Shown here one piece after another: positions 9,482 through 18,442 of a stretch of 61,229 nt of DNA. The notes below the pieces were generated by a model that was not told the DNA's origin, ran no database searches, and saw only the letters and a list, made by a program, of their open reading frames with translations. This DNA comes from a virus, in the IMG/VR virus record IMGVR_UViG_3300037516_000484, positions 1 to 61,229 of that record; one strand, 5' to 3'. The translations under genes were made by a program, and so were the position numbers. Position 1 is the stretch's first letter; each line of letters opens with the position of its first letter.

Positions 9482-9525
9482 GTTTGCCTTGTTTACATTA
9501 ATAAGTATAAGAAAAAAAGGAGGTA

Positions 9526-9879
9526 TTAAAAAATATTAATGTATAATTTTTCCTTAACGGGTAATATAAGTTTATTACCATTATCAAACGACACATTTAC
9601 TTTTCCTTCAAATTTACCTATTTCAGATGTCTGTTGTTCAGTGAATCTATAAACGATATAATATTCGTCAGTCGTTTGGTTATATAATTTTGTTCTTGTT
9701 GTGATATTACAAGTTTCATTTAATAATACGGGTTCACCGGTACTAACATCAAACATGTCAAATGTGATTGTTGCATTTTCCAATAAATCATTAAATGATG
9801 ATTTGTCGTTTTTACCGTCATCAATCATCCTCATTTTTAATATTGGGTCAGATGCCCCTTGTCTTATAAAGAATTCCAT
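9526..9879 (-). CDS. Small beta-rich virion-type protein
   Basis: A 117-residue protein starting MEFFIRQGASDPILKM, with FDMFDVSTGEPV and YYIVYRFTEQQT segments. It is predicted to be an all-beta domain like small baseplate or tail accessory proteins (BppU-N-like pattern), but I cannot name the family with confidence. It sits between a fibre gene and the DNA polymerase, with a late-type element 4 nt before its ATG. Confidence 0.6.
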   Translation of the reverse strand: MEFFIRQGASDPILKMRMIDDGKNDKSSFNDLLENATITFDMFDVSTGEPVLLNETCNITTRTKLYNQTTDEYYIVYRFTEQQTSEIGKFEGKVNVSFDNGNKLILPVKEKLYINIF

Positions 9880-9883
9880 ATGT

Positions 9884-9891
9884 TATAAATA
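9884..9891 (-). promoter_or_regulatory. Late-type TATTTATA element for gene 9526-9879
   Basis: TATTTATA on the minus strand, ending 4 nt before the ATG at 9879. Confidence 0.55.
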
Positions 9892-9901
9892 TATATTTTT
9901 G

Positions 9902-12022
9902 TTATAAACCGTATTTAGATTTGTCTGCGTTATAGTTATTCAAAACTTCAGTTGATGTTAATGCACTACTATATAAACGGGTTATACCAATCTTACCATC
10001 AAAGTATTGTGGGTATTCACCATTATTATATGAACCAATGTATAAGTTTGTAGTAGTGTTTAATATACTTGCTAAACTGTGATTTACAGTACCGATACTA
10101 ACACCATTAACAAATGTTTGAAATGTATTGGCCGCAACATTAGTAAATACATAAACTATTTGATACCATGTATTAAGTGTTGCGGTGTGGTTTGTACTAT
10201 TAACAAATAGTGTTGATCCTGAACCCGCACCCGAACCATATTGTCCATAAAATGTTGAAGCAGTTGTTCTAACACTATAACCCACACTTGTTGTTAACCC
10301 AGCTGCGTTAAATTTACCAAGTACTACATCATTACCTGCTACTGATTGATTCACCCAAACTTCTACTGTCCAATCACCACTTCCCGGTTCTAATGCCGCA
10401 TTATCTGCAACTGAAATTTGTGATGAAGAACCATTGTATGTGAAGTATGGTGATGTATATGTTATATTACTCATTGTTCCATTCAAATCATTACCTGATA
10501 AATCATTAATTGTTGTTCCACTACCAGGATATGAAGAAAGGTTTGATGGGTCGTAATGTAATACTAAATTGCTTGTAGTTATCCCACTTGCGGCGACACT
10601 TGGTGTGGGTGTAACTGAATTGGTAGGTGTGACCGTATTAGTGGGGGTATTAGTGGGTGTATTCGTTGGAGTTTGCGTAGGTGTTTCAGTAACCGTAGGA
10701 GTTGGTGTGTTAGTTGGAGTAGGTGTTGGGGTTTCACTTCCTGTTGGTGTTGGTGTGTTAGTCGGTGTATTAGTCGGCGTTTGCGTTGGAGTAACGGTAT
10801 TTGTTGGTGTCGAAGTAATTGTGTTAGTAGGAGTGTTTGTAGGTGTAATACTTGGTGTTGGTGTATTGGTTGATGTATTAGTTGGTGTAACAGTATTAGT
10901 AGGAGTAACAGTATTAGTAGGTGTTGGTGTGTTAGTTGGTGTTGGTGTTGGGCTTGGTAAAACATCTGAACAACCATATATTGAATAATTTGGTTTAATT
11001 GATGTTAAATAATGATGATTAACATGAACAAAATCCAACGGTTCTTCAAAATACTTAACTTGTTTTAAAACACCATTAAGTGAATTATTACCAAAAATTT
11101 GTACGATTTCATTTTCAGAAGACCTTAATGATGGAATTATTTCCTCAAAGTTTTCTAATTTATATATTCTTTTACCGTTATGATAAATTTTAAGTGTTCC
11201 TAATCTTTTTTGTTTTTCTCCTGCCCATTTTTTATTTAATTCTTCCACATAACTATATTCAGTATCCCCCGTAATCCAATTTAATGATCCGGTAACCATT
11301 GTATAACCTGTGGTGATTTGTGTTGAGTGACCTATAAATGAACCCGAAAAGAAACTACCAGTATCACCAGTTGTCGGAGCCCATAATTCATCAGTATAAC
11401 TAACTGCGTGTGGACCTAATATTAAATCATTAAATCCCCCCTCATTCTCAATCTCACAACCATAAAGATATGTGTATCTATCAAATGTGATTGTAATATT
11501 AAAATCGTCATATATTCCATTTGCACATAATTCAGGAGTATTACCTGTTATTGTGTAATATGACTCCGTGTACCCACTATCTGGATTACATAATCCCGAA
11601 TAATGAAATGACTCCCATTTTATCTTTTTATTATTGGTAAATGAGAATGTTAAATTATTATCCGCGTAATTCCCATTAGCCAAATCATCTTTAATTCCTA
11701 AATAGTAAAATGTCGTTCCAGTTACTAATCTATCAAAAACCAAATCTAATGTCCAACCCTTCTCTGTTCTTCTACGAACAGTAAAATCACAGGTGTCTCC
11801 CGTATAACGAGTATTCACCGCAACTTCCCAAGGTGAAGTTAGTCCCGTTAAACAAGAAGAATCGATAGTTAGTCCTGTATATGTTATTTCCGTGTCGAAA
11901 TCTAAGACCTCTTCATTATAATCCATTTGAACTTTTGATAGTTCATAGTCATATAATTCGGAATAATCTACCTTTAAATCGAGTTTGGAACCGTAAAATC
12001 TTAAAATATTCTGATTAGCCAT
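9902..12022 (-). CDS. Tail fibre-like adhesin with Thr/Pro linker and lectin-like tip
   Basis: A 706-residue protein (start MANQNILRF, 5 nt after a late-type element; an ATG at 12043 is less likely). Three parts are visible: an N-terminal ~350-residue beta-rich region; a ~120-residue linker of repeated TPTNTPTPT-like units; and a C-terminal ~210-residue concanavalin A-like/LamG jellyroll ([45 protein letters not shown]). Such domains bind sugars, and the linker would hold the lectin away from the virion. Likely a host-recognition or glycan-adhesion fibre. Confidence 0.75.
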   Translation of the reverse strand: MANQNILRFYGSKLDLKVDYSELYDYELSKVQMDYNEEVLDFDTEITYTGLTIDSSCLTGLTSPWEVAVNTRYTGDTCDFTVRRRTEKGWTLDLVFDRLVTGTTFYYLGIKDDLANGNYADNNLTFSFTNNKKIKWESFHYSGLCNPDSGYTESYYTITGNTPELCANGIYDDFNITITFDRYTYLYGCEIENEGGFNDLILGPHAVSYTDELWAPTTGDTGSFFSGSFIGHSTQITTGYTMVTGSLNWITGDTEYSYVEELNKKWAGEKQKRLGTLKIYHNGKRIYKLENFEEIIPSLRSSENEIVQIFGNNSLNGVLKQVKYFEEPLDFVHVNHHYLTSIKPNYSIYGCSDVLPSPTPTPTNTPTPTNTVTPTNTVTPTNTSTNTPTPSITPTNTPTNTITSTPTNTVTPTQTPTNTPTNTPTPTGSETPTPTPTNTPTPTVTETPTQTPTNTPTNTPTNTVTPTNSVTPTPSVAASGITTSNLVLHYDPSNLSSYPGSGTTINDLSGNDLNGTMSNITYTSPYFTYNGSSSQISVADNAALEPGSGDWTVEVWVNQSVAGNDVVLGKFNAAGLTTSVGYSVRTTASTFYGQYGSGAGSGSTLFVNSTNHTATLNTWYQIVYVFTNVAANTFQTFVNGVSIGTVNHSLASILNTTTNLYIGSYNNGEYPQYFDGKIGITRLYSSALTSTEVLNNYNADKSKYGL
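10605..10965 (-). repeat. Thr/Pro-rich coding repeat
   Basis: Degenerate tandem units of about 6-12 nt encode TPTNT/TPTPT motifs in the linker of the fibre-like protein. Codons vary between units, so repeat number may change by slippage, but the protein sequence rather than the DNA is conserved. Confidence 0.8.
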
Positions 12023-12027
12023 GTTTA

Positions 12028-12035
12028 TATAAATA
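12028..12035 (-). promoter_or_regulatory. Late-type TATTTATA element for fibre gene
   Basis: TATTTATA on the minus strand, ending 5 nt before the ATG at 12022. Confidence 0.55.
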
Positions 12036-12052
12036 TCTTTCATAACATTTGA

Positions 12053-12060
12053 TATTTATA
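12053..12060 (+). promoter_or_regulatory. Late-type TATTTATA element for 12076 operon
   Basis: TATTTATA ends 15 nt before the ATG at 12076, at the head of a five-gene plus-strand run. Confidence 0.5.
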
Positions 12061-12075
12061 TAAAAGTCCATTTAG

Positions 12076-12849
12076 ATGAATAATTTTATAAAACAGGTAA
12101 TTGAGGAGAAATTTGCATCAAAAGCACAACAAAGATTCTTCTATGCAAAAGCCAAAGGGGGTAAAAATAAGAAGTGGTCCAAATGGGCCAAAGAGTTTTC
12201 TGATAAAACAGATTATAATAAAATACCTGATAAAGTAGAAAAAGAAGAAGAGGTGGATGAGATTGTAGATAAAAATGGTAATATCTTAACAAGTAAAAAA
12301 CCTTCGGATTTAGATGCTAAAGGTGTTAGTTCCGATTCAACAAGTGATGAAGTGGCTCTAACTGGTAAAGGTATGATGGGTAATTACGGTATGACTAAGG
12401 TTCAAAACTACACAAAGTTCTGGGGAGAGGGTAAATTAACCAAAGGAGAACTTATTGAAATTGCAATGAAAGATGCTCTTGGATTTGATGCAACAATGGG
12501 AAATGACGCAGATTACGAAGAGGCTGAAGAATATTTTGAAAAAGATTTAGGTTTGGACAGTGAAGAAACTGAAGATAGAATGGATCAAATGGGTTATGAT
12601 AAAAATTTACCTGACGATAAGGTTAGATTAGTTGAGAACCCAAAGAAGTATATGGAGGAATATATTGAGAGTATTCTTAAAGGTAGAAGTAAAGATAATG
12701 ATGTTTTAGAAAAGGAAAAGGAAGAAGTTGAACCAAAAGAAATACACCCAATTATTAAAAGACAACTTAATTCATTAAAAAATAGTATGGATAGTCACGG
12801 TTTAACTGCTGACGATGTAATTAATTATATTAAAAAAGATAATGAATAA
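12076..12849 (+). CDS. Acidic phage protein with SKAQQRFF motif
   Basis: A 257-residue charged protein. The N-terminus FIKQVIEEKFASKAQQRFFY resembles the SKAQQ-type motif of small phage proteins, followed by basic (KKWSKWAKEF) and then strongly acidic segments. The C-terminus (IHPIIKRQLNSLKNSMDSH) is helical. The opening helix is like the short peptides on several other products here. First gene of an overlapping run; probably virion-associated, function unknown. Confidence 0.65.
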   Translation: MNNFIKQVIEEKFASKAQQRFFYAKAKGGKNKKWSKWAKEFSDKTDYNKIPDKVEKEEEVDEIVDKNGNILTSKKPSDLDAKGVSSDSTSDEVALTGKGMMGNYGMTKVQNYTKFWGEGKLTKGELIEIAMKDALGFDATMGNDADYEEAEEYFEKDLGLDSEETEDRMDQMGYDKNLPDDKVRLVENPKKYMEEYIESILKGRSKDNDVLEKEKEEVEPKEIHPIIKRQLNSLKNSMDSHGLTADDVINYIKKDNE

Positions 12850-13336
12850 GGATTTAAAACATAGGATATTTGATATACCGCAGAACATTTTAGATAAGAT
12901 TAACCACACAATTGTTGGTCTTAACGGAACACATGTTCATGGTGTACAAAGAGCTAAGAAACTTTTAATAGATAAAAAAGTTAAATATGGACAGTTAAAA
13001 AGAATTATACATGACTTACAAAATATTGATAAAATTGGTGATAGAGTTAGGTATGACTTGGCTGGTGGTGAATTAATGGATATGTGGTCCAAACAATACC
13101 TACAAGGTGAAAGAGATATGGTGAGTAATAGAAAAGACGGAAGAAAACAGGCTGATGATATTGGTGGGATAACAGGGGAAAGAAAAAATAGTCATTTGAA
13201 AAAACATTCAAAGAAGCCAGATTTCTTACCTCCTTTGAATATGATGAAAAGTAATTCACATAAATCTTCAATATCAAGTATTAAATTATCAGGTTTGTTT
13301 GAACAATTACAAAGAATAAAAAAATTAATGTTATAA
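12842..13336 (+). CDS. Unrecognised basic phage protein
   Basis: A 164-residue basic protein whose start overlaps the preceding gene by 8 nt, implying co-translation. It has an N-terminal helical part and a low-complexity Lys/Ser middle (KNSHLKKHSKK), and ends LFEQLQRIKKLML. That terminal peptide resembles the C-terminus of the product of 13733-14563 and the N-terminus of 28072-28833. No family recognised. Confidence 0.6.
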   Translation: MNKDLKHRIFDIPQNILDKINHTIVGLNGTHVHGVQRAKKLLIDKKVKYGQLKRIIHDLQNIDKIGDRVRYDLAGGELMDMWSKQYLQGERDMVSNRKDGRKQADDIGGITGERKNSHLKKHSKKPDFLPPLNMMKSNSHKSSISSIKLSGLFEQLQRIKKLML

Positions 13337-13337
13337 T

Positions 13338-13733
13338 ATGGCAAAGACACAATTAGAAGTTATCGCTGAAAAATTAAGAACACAAGAAGTTGTTATTAAC
13401 AGATATTCAGAAAAAAATGGTTATGGTATCACAAGTAAAAATGCACTTTCCGACGGAGATGAATTAGGTAAAGGACAAGTTGGTGATACGGGTACTGTCG
13501 GTTCATTAACTGATATTAACACAAGAATTCAAATTATGGCAACCAATAAATATAGTGGTGAAAATGGATATGGTGTTACAAATCCTAATGCAATGTCAGA
13601 TGGTGACGAATTTGGTAAAGGACAAATTGGTGATAATGGACAAGTTGGTTCATTAACCGATATTAATACAAGAATACAAGTTATTAATAAAAATAAATTT
13701 GGTGAAACCAACAAATATCCTGATTTCGAATAA
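13338..13733 (+). CDS. Repeat protein with two 43-residue units
   Basis: A 131-residue protein made largely of two near-identical units (residues 23-65 and 72-114), each running from Y-S to SLTDINTRIQ and holding GYG, SDGDE and GKGQ. Such Gly/Asp-rich repeats suggest a repeated beta or metal-binding structural unit. It lies in the run of virion-type genes with one base between it and its neighbour, and its stop overlaps the next start (TAATG). Function unknown. Confidence 0.7.
   Translation: MAKTQLEVIAEKLRTQEVVINRYSEKNGYGITSKNALSDGDELGKGQVGDTGTVGSLTDINTRIQIMATNKYSGENGYGVTNPNAMSDGDEFGKGQIGDNGQVGSLTDINTRIQVINKNKFGETNKYPDFE
13404..13532 (+). repeat. Coding repeat copy 1
   Basis: First 43-codon unit of the repeat protein; aligns in frame with copy 2 at 13551-13679. 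Confidence 0.75.
13551..13679 (+). repeat. Coding repeat copy 2
   Basis: Second 43-codon unit, 147 nt downstream of the first. SLTDINTRIQ is identical in both copies. Confidence 0.75.
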
Positions 13734-14563
13734 TGAATTTTAATCAAACATTCTTCGATGTTATTGAAGAACAAAATATATTAAAGACGACTAAAACAAA
13801 ACCTATTGTTGATGCAATCAAAAGTAGGAATAAGATATCTTTTTTTTATAGTGGGCCAAGAAAACCCGCAAAAAATAGTGTTAAACCAGGTAATAGAATT
13901 GACGCAGAAGCGGTTGCGTTAGGTTTAAATAAAAAAGGTAATTTAGTTGTTCGTGCGTATGTCCAACCACCATCAGTATCCAAAAAAGGATTTGATAAAA
14001 CAGGTTGGAGAACTTTTATGGTTGGTCGTATGAGTAATTTAAAGGTTAGTGATAGTAAGTTTGACCAAAAAAGACCCGATTATAAAGAAGGTGACGATAA
14101 ATCTATGAGTGTTACTTATGTAACTTCCGATTGGACAAATAAACCTGAAGTTAAAAAACCAAGGATTGTTAAACCTATTGTTACTAAACCAACTACTCCT
14201 ACAACTGAACCTACGGAACCAACACCAACAGAGCCGGAGGTTACAACATCACAAGAACCAAAGACAACAGAGTTACCTCAACCAAAACCTCAAACTAAAC
14301 CTGAACCAACACCACAAGATACGGTTGATAAAGGAAAAGAACTATATAAAGCTAAAGAAGTTGATTGGATTAATAAACAAAAAGAGGTTGGTGGTAATAC
14401 TAAACCAGGTCAAGGTACAAGAGAAAGATTTAAAAAGGAAGTTGAAAAAGAATTACCTCAACCAAAACCAACAGAAAAACCTGTTGCAAATCCTGAAGAA
14501 GAGGATGAAAATAAGAAACTTCAAGAAAGTATTAAAAACATTAAGCGTTTAATGTTTTCATAA
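13733..14563 (+). CDS. WYL-like domain protein with Pro-rich tail
   Basis: A 276-residue protein. Residues ~25-115 (IVDAIKSRNKISFFYSGP, PGNRIDAEAVALG, GNLVVRAYVQPPS, GWRTFMVGRMSNL) follow the WYL-domain pattern, an SH3-like ligand-binding fold. There is no helix-turn-helix, unlike cellular WYL regulators. A Thr/Pro/Glu-rich tail (~145-210) leads to a charged C-terminus ending LQESIKNIKRLMFS. Starts on the stop of the previous gene. Probably structural or nucleic-acid-associated; role inferred only from context. Confidence 0.65.
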   Translation: MNFNQTFFDVIEEQNILKTTKTKPIVDAIKSRNKISFFYSGPRKPAKNSVKPGNRIDAEAVALGLNKKGNLVVRAYVQPPSVSKKGFDKTGWRTFMVGRMSNLKVSDSKFDQKRPDYKEGDDKSMSVTYVTSDWTNKPEVKKPRIVKPIVTKPTTPTTEPTEPTPTEPEVTTSQEPKTTELPQPKPQTKPEPTPQDTVDKGKELYKAKEVDWINKQKEVGGNTKPGQGTRERFKKEVEKELPQPKPTEKPVANPEEEDENKKLQESIKNIKRLMFS

Positions 14564-14585
14564 AAAATATTATATTAAAATAAAA

Positions 14586-14593
14586 TATTTATT
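14586..14593 (+). promoter_or_regulatory. Late-type TATTTATT element for gene 14597
   Basis: TATTTATT ends 3 nt before the ATG at 14597. Confidence 0.55.
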
Positions 14594-14596
14594 AGT

Positions 14597-15169
14597 ATGT
14601 CACAAGGAAAAGGAACAATATCATCTAACGATTTAATGCAAAAATTAGTTAATGCTAAAAAGGTTATGAATAAAGTAGACGGCGGAAACTACGAAAGAGG
14701 TCATGTAAATGAAGAAATGTTAAGGTCTAATCCAGAAGATTTAATGAATAGTCAAGATTTACCACAACAATCTTCTACAAAACAAATGGGTATGCCGTCT
14801 GTTGATAAAATACAAAATTCTAAATTACCTGACGCAATTAAAAAAGCAATGATTGAGAATCCAATTCAACAAATATCTTTAAATGATACACTTGATATGG
14901 ATTTCTTAAAAGGTGCTAAAAGATTAATGGAACAAGAAGGTGTCGGTAAAAAACAACCACAACAAAAACAAGTAGTACAATATAATAGTAATATTGATAT
15001 GGGGGCAATTGCCACACTTATTGAAAATACAGTTCGTAAAGTGATGGACGAAAAGTTAAATCAAATATTAACAGCATCAACCACAGCATCAATTAATGAA
15101 AATTTAGTATTAAAGGTAGGTGATTCAATATTCAAAGGTAAAATCACTGGTGTAAATAAAGCAAAGTAA
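14597..15169 (+). CDS. Unrecognised phage protein
   Basis: A 190-residue, Gln/Lys-rich protein. The middle is poorly ordered (QQSSTKQMG, KKQPQQKQVVQ). The C-terminal part has a helix (IATLIENTVRKVMDEKLNQI) followed by a compact beta segment (NLVLKVGDSIFKGKITGV). It has its own late-type element, which suggests a virion protein. Confidence 0.6.
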   Translation: MSQGKGTISSNDLMQKLVNAKKVMNKVDGGNYERGHVNEEMLRSNPEDLMNSQDLPQQSSTKQMGMPSVDKIQNSKLPDAIKKAMIENPIQQISLNDTLDMDFLKGAKRLMEQEGVGKKQPQQKQVVQYNSNIDMGAIATLIENTVRKVMDEKLNQILTASTTASINENLVLKVGDSIFKGKITGVNKAK

Positions 15170-15170
15170 T

Positions 15171-15201
15171 TTTGTTTTCTCATTTTTATTTCTTATATTA
15201 T
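15171..15201 (+). promoter_or_regulatory. Possible host-type promoter for glycosyltransferase gene
   Basis: TTTG, 19 nt, TATATTAT. The -7 box deviates from TAnnTTTG at its last two positions. It ends 19 nt before the ATG at 15221. Confidence 0.4.
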
Positions 15202-15220
15202 AGACATATAATAGTAATTA

Positions 15221-16441
15221 ATGTCAAAAATTAGAATTTTAGCGATTCCCTCGGATAAACACGGAGTAGGTAAGTTTAGGATGATGGACCCTTACCAATT
15301 TATTGGTGATAATCATTCGGATGATATCCATGTTGATATCTCATATAATGCAGATAACAATGATGAATATTTTTTAAATTACGATATCGTCGTATTTCAT
15401 ACGTTCATACATCAAACAAATCACGAACAAAACATTGGAAGAATAAAATGGTTGCAATCCAAGGGTATTAAAGTTATTATGGATATTGATGATTTGTGGT
15501 TTGTCGATCAAAGACACCCAATGTATCATCACGTTAAAGCGTCTAAGATAGGTGAGATGAAAATCGACATGTTAAAAGCAGTTGATTACGTTACAACGAC
15601 GACACCAATTTTTGCTAAAACAATTAAAGATAAATTACATATAAAAAATATTGAGATTTTTCCAAATGCAGTTAATGAAGATGAACCTCAGTTTAAGAGA
15701 GAACCAATTAAGTCAGATAAAATTAGATTTGGTTGGTTAGGTGGTTCATCACACTTACACGATATTGAATTAATGTCAAATGGTATTTCTTCAACGCACA
15801 ACAGTTTCAAAGATAAAGTACAATTTGTGTTATGTGGATTTGACTTAAGAGGAAGTGTCACTGAAATTAACCAAGAAGGAAAACAAAGACAACGTCCAAT
15901 TCAACCAACAGAAACTGTTTGGTATAAGTATGAAAAATTCTTTACTGAAGATTATAAAGTATTAAGTCCTCAATATAAAAGTTTTTTAAATACATTTGTT
16001 GATACACCATATGATGATGAAAATGAATCATATAGAAGAAGGTGGACAAAGGACATTAAAACATACGCATCAAATTATAATACATTTGACGTGTCTTTGG
16101 CTCCGTTAGTTGAATCTCAATTTAACGCTAACAAATCACAATTAAAAGTTATTGAAGCTGGGTTTCATAAGAAAGCAATTATTGCAAGTGAAACTGACCC
16201 ATATACATTAGATTTAATTTCAGCAATTAACGACGGTAAGTTTAATGATAATGGTAATGCATTATTAGTTAACCCAAGAAGAAATCATAAGGATTGGGCA
16301 AAACATATGAAACGTTTAGTTGAGAATCCAAATATGATTGAAGATTTAGGTAATCGTTTATATGAAACAGTAAAAGACAAATACTCATTAAAAAAAGTTT
16401 GTCAAGATAGAGTAGAATTTTTTAAATCAATAATAAAATAA
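15221..16441 (+). CDS. GT-B fold glycosyltransferase (GT4-like)
   Basis: A 406-residue protein with a two-lobed GT-B layout. The N-terminal lobe contains HGVGKFRMMDPY and VIMDIDDLWF. The C-terminal lobe opens IRFGWLGGSSHLHD and has the acceptor/donor region SQLKVIEAGFHKKAIIAS, which corresponds to the E-x7-E-type site of GT4 enzymes. Probably transfers a nucleotide-sugar to phage DNA, a virion protein or a host glycan. Two more glycosyltransferases follow within 6 kb. Confidence 0.75.
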   Translation: MSKIRILAIPSDKHGVGKFRMMDPYQFIGDNHSDDIHVDISYNADNNDEYFLNYDIVVFHTFIHQTNHEQNIGRIKWLQSKGIKVIMDIDDLWFVDQRHPMYHHVKASKIGEMKIDMLKAVDYVTTTTPIFAKTIKDKLHIKNIEIFPNAVNEDEPQFKREPIKSDKIRFGWLGGSSHLHDIELMSNGISSTHNSFKDKVQFVLCGFDLRGSVTEINQEGKQRQRPIQPTETVWYKYEKFFTEDYKVLSPQYKSFLNTFVDTPYDDENESYRRRWTKDIKTYASNYNTFDVSLAPLVESQFNANKSQLKVIEAGFHKKAIIASETDPYTLDLISAINDGKFNDNGNALLVNPRRNHKDWAKHMKRLVENPNMIEDLGNRLYETVKDKYSLKKVCQDRVEFFKSIIK

Positions 16442-16447
16442 AACAAC

Positions 16448-16684
16448 ATGCATTATTTAGTTACAATCGGTTATGAAACCGAACAAATGGACAGAGAAGG
16501 AAACCCTCGTGTTAAAAAGTACAAGTACATTATCGAAGCGGAATCGGTAGAAGAAGCAACAATTGTCGCATCAAAGTACAGAGCAGGTGACACACGTTCA
16601 AGTGAAAGCATTTCAGTTGCTAAAATGGCAATTGAATGTATCATTGATAGTAAGAACACACCTGAGTATTACAAAAGTAAATAA
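16448..16684 (+). CDS. Unrecognised small protein
   Basis: A 78-residue protein (YLVTIGYETEQ, VKKYKYIIEAESVEEATIVA) with an alpha/beta pattern and a conserved-looking core. Six nt after the glycosyltransferase. No family assigned. Confidence 0.6.
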   Translation: MHYLVTIGYETEQMDREGNPRVKKYKYIIEAESVEEATIVASKYRAGDTRSSESISVAKMAIECIIDSKNTPEYYKSK

Positions 16685-16703
16685 CAATTAAACACCAACT
16701 GAT

Positions 16704-16916
16704 ATGGAGTTCTATAGTCGTGAAATACAAATTATGCGTCAATCGCAAAGTAAAATGGCTTTAGAGTATGTCACAACAGTTGGTGTTTCTGTTACTTTAG
16801 AAGAGTTAATACGAATAACTGATTTATTCGTAGAAATATGTTTAAGACCCCAAGATGATGACCTTAAAAGAAGAATAAAGGCGTTAGATAAATGGTTGGA
16901 AGAAAAGAAAAAATAA
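16704..16916 (+). CDS. Unrecognised small helical protein
   Basis: A 70-residue, mainly helical protein with a Lys/Glu-rich C-terminus (LDKWLEEKKK). The start is uncertain because a second ATG lies 10 codons downstream. One base separates it from the dUTPase gene. Confidence 0.55.
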   Translation: MEFYSREIQIMRQSQSKMALEYVTTVGVSVTLEELIRITDLFVEICLRPQDDDLKRRIKALDKWLEEKKK

Positions 16917-16917
16917 A

Positions 16918-17571
16918 ATGGAAAAAGAAGAAATAGAACAGTACCTAAAAAAATTAGAAGAGATTGAAAAAACACTTAATGACGATACTGATGAAAGTCA
17001 GGATATGAGTTATTTAAGTGAGTTAGAAGATGTTTTAAATAAATTATCTGGAGAAATTATTAATGATGACGCACCAAAAAATGTTAATACTCCTGTTGCC
17101 GGACGAAACATAATTAACACTCAACCAACAATGACGGGAGGTGGTACTTTAGTTAAAGTTAAAAAATTAGTTCCTGAAGCTGTAATCCCATCATATTCAA
17201 AAGTTGGGGATGCTGGTATGGATTTAACAATCACAAAAGAAATAGAAAATACATCATTTAGTGTTTCTTATGGATTTGGTATTGCAATTGAAATTCCACA
17301 AGGTTATGTCGGTTTAGTATTCCCACGTTCATCTGTACGTAACCAAGATTTAATATTATCAAATTGTGTGGGTGTTATTGATAGTGGATATAGAGGAGAA
17401 TTACAAGCCACCTTTAAGAAAACAAATGGTTTGGACTCAATTAAATACAAAGTTGGAGATAGAGGAGCTCAAATCATCATATTACCTTATCCTACCATAT
17501 ATATGACGGAGGTTCTTGAATTATCTAATACAGAAAGAGGTGAGGGAGGATTTGGATCTACTGGTGTTTGA
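16918..17571 (+). CDS. dut: dUTPase with N-terminal extension
   Basis: A 217-residue trimeric-type dUTP pyrophosphatase. All five motifs are present: DAGMDL (98-103), PRSS (136-139), GVIDSGYRGE (152-161), RGAQ (182-185) and RGEGGFGSTG (207-216). It hydrolyses dUTP to dUMP and PPi, limiting uracil in phage DNA and supplying dTMP synthesis. The first ~75 residues are an acidic, coiled-coil-like extension not found in standard ~150-residue enzymes; it may tether the enzyme to a partner. Confidence 0.92.
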   Translation: MEKEEIEQYLKKLEEIEKTLNDDTDESQDMSYLSELEDVLNKLSGEIINDDAPKNVNTPVAGRNIINTQPTMTGGGTLVKVKKLVPEAVIPSYSKVGDAGMDLTITKEIENTSFSVSYGFGIAIEIPQGYVGLVFPRSSVRNQDLILSNCVGVIDSGYRGELQATFKKTNGLDSIKYKVGDRGAQIIILPYPTIYMTEVLELSNTERGEGGFGSTGV

Positions 17572-17574
17572 TGA

Positions 17575-17582
17575 TATTTATA
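17575..17582 (+). promoter_or_regulatory. Late-type TATTTATA element upstream of phoH
   Basis: TATTTATA lies 32 nt before the TTG start at 17615, right after the dUTPase stop. Confidence 0.45.
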
Positions 17583-17614
17583 AACAATAAACAGAACTTT
17601 TAAAACTATCAATT

Positions 17615-18346
17615 TTGGCATATAAAACTAGAACCAAAACAACCAACCACCCACCCGTATTAGTAGAAGAGAAGAAGATATCACATAAGGATAGGATTAG
17701 ACAAATCATCAAACGTCCTAAAGAAAAGTTCCTAACGAAAAACCAAGAAATTTATTGGAACATTCTTGGAGAAAATCAAATAACATTATGTTTCGGTCCC
17801 GCAGGTGTAGGTAAGTCCTACATAGCAATGAAACGTGCTGTGGACCTATTATACGACGATTCTAACAAGTATGAGAAGATTATCATAGTTAGGCCCGCAG
17901 TTGAAGCTGAAGAGAAATTAGGGTCACTTCCAGGGGGTTTAGAAGAGAAATTAGACCCATACATTTATCCGTCATATTATCTATTAAACAAAATTATTGG
18001 TAAGGAATCAAGAGAAGAACTAAAAGACCAAGGTTATATTGAGGTTGCTGCTCTCGCTTACATGAGAGGTTGGAACGTAGATAATACTATTCTTGTTTTT
18101 GAGGAAGCACAAAATGCTACCCCATCACAAATTAAGTTATTATTAACTCGTATTGGATTTAATTCCAAATTTTTCTTATCAGGAGACCTTGAACAATCAG
18201 ATAAATTTAGAGATAAAACTAAATCTGGTTTATTTGATGCCAAAATGAGATTACAAGATGTTAAGGGAATTGGTATTTTTGAATTTGGAATGCAAGACAT
18301 TGTACGAAACCCAATCATTGGTGAAATATTGAATAGGTACGATTAA
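17615..18346 (+). CDS. phoH: PhoH-like ATPase
   Basis: A 243-residue P-loop ATPase. Walker A is GPAGVGKS (61-68), Walker B VFEEAQN (161-167), and FLSGDLEQSD (188-197) is the family's third signature. PhoH proteins are common in T4-like phages; an RNA helicase/RNase-linked or phosphate-stress role is proposed but not settled. The start is TTG (LAYKTRT context), since the next in-frame ATG lies inside the ATPase core. A hairpin terminator follows. Confidence 0.88.
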   Translation: MAYKTRTKTTNHPPVLVEEKKISHKDRIRQIIKRPKEKFLTKNQEIYWNILGENQITLCFGPAGVGKSYIAMKRAVDLLYDDSNKYEKIIIVRPAVEAEEKLGSLPGGLEEKLDPYIYPSYYLLNKIIGKESREELKDQGYIEVAALAYMRGWNVDNTILVFEEAQNATPSQIKLLLTRIGFNSKFFLSGDLEQSDKFRDKTKSGLFDAKMRLQDVKGIGIFEFGMQDIVRNPIIGEILNRYD

Positions 18347-18371
18347 AATAATTATTAAATTACATATTTTG

Positions 18372-18410
18372 ACCCACATCGTTTACTATAATGGTGTGGG
18401 TTTATTATTT
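18372..18410 (+). terminator. Hairpin terminator after phoH
   Basis: Stem ACCCACA (18372-18378) pairs with TGTGGGT (18395-18401), followed by a T-rich tract interrupted by A. Confidence 0.6.
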
Positions 18411-18442
18411 ACTTATGGTTATGAATATGTTATATTTTTATT

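Noticed and set aside
10569-10988. Long plus-strand frame encoding a Val/Gly repeat protein.
   Set aside because: It is the antisense reading of the Thr/Pro linker of the fibre gene; repeat codons keep the opposite strand open.
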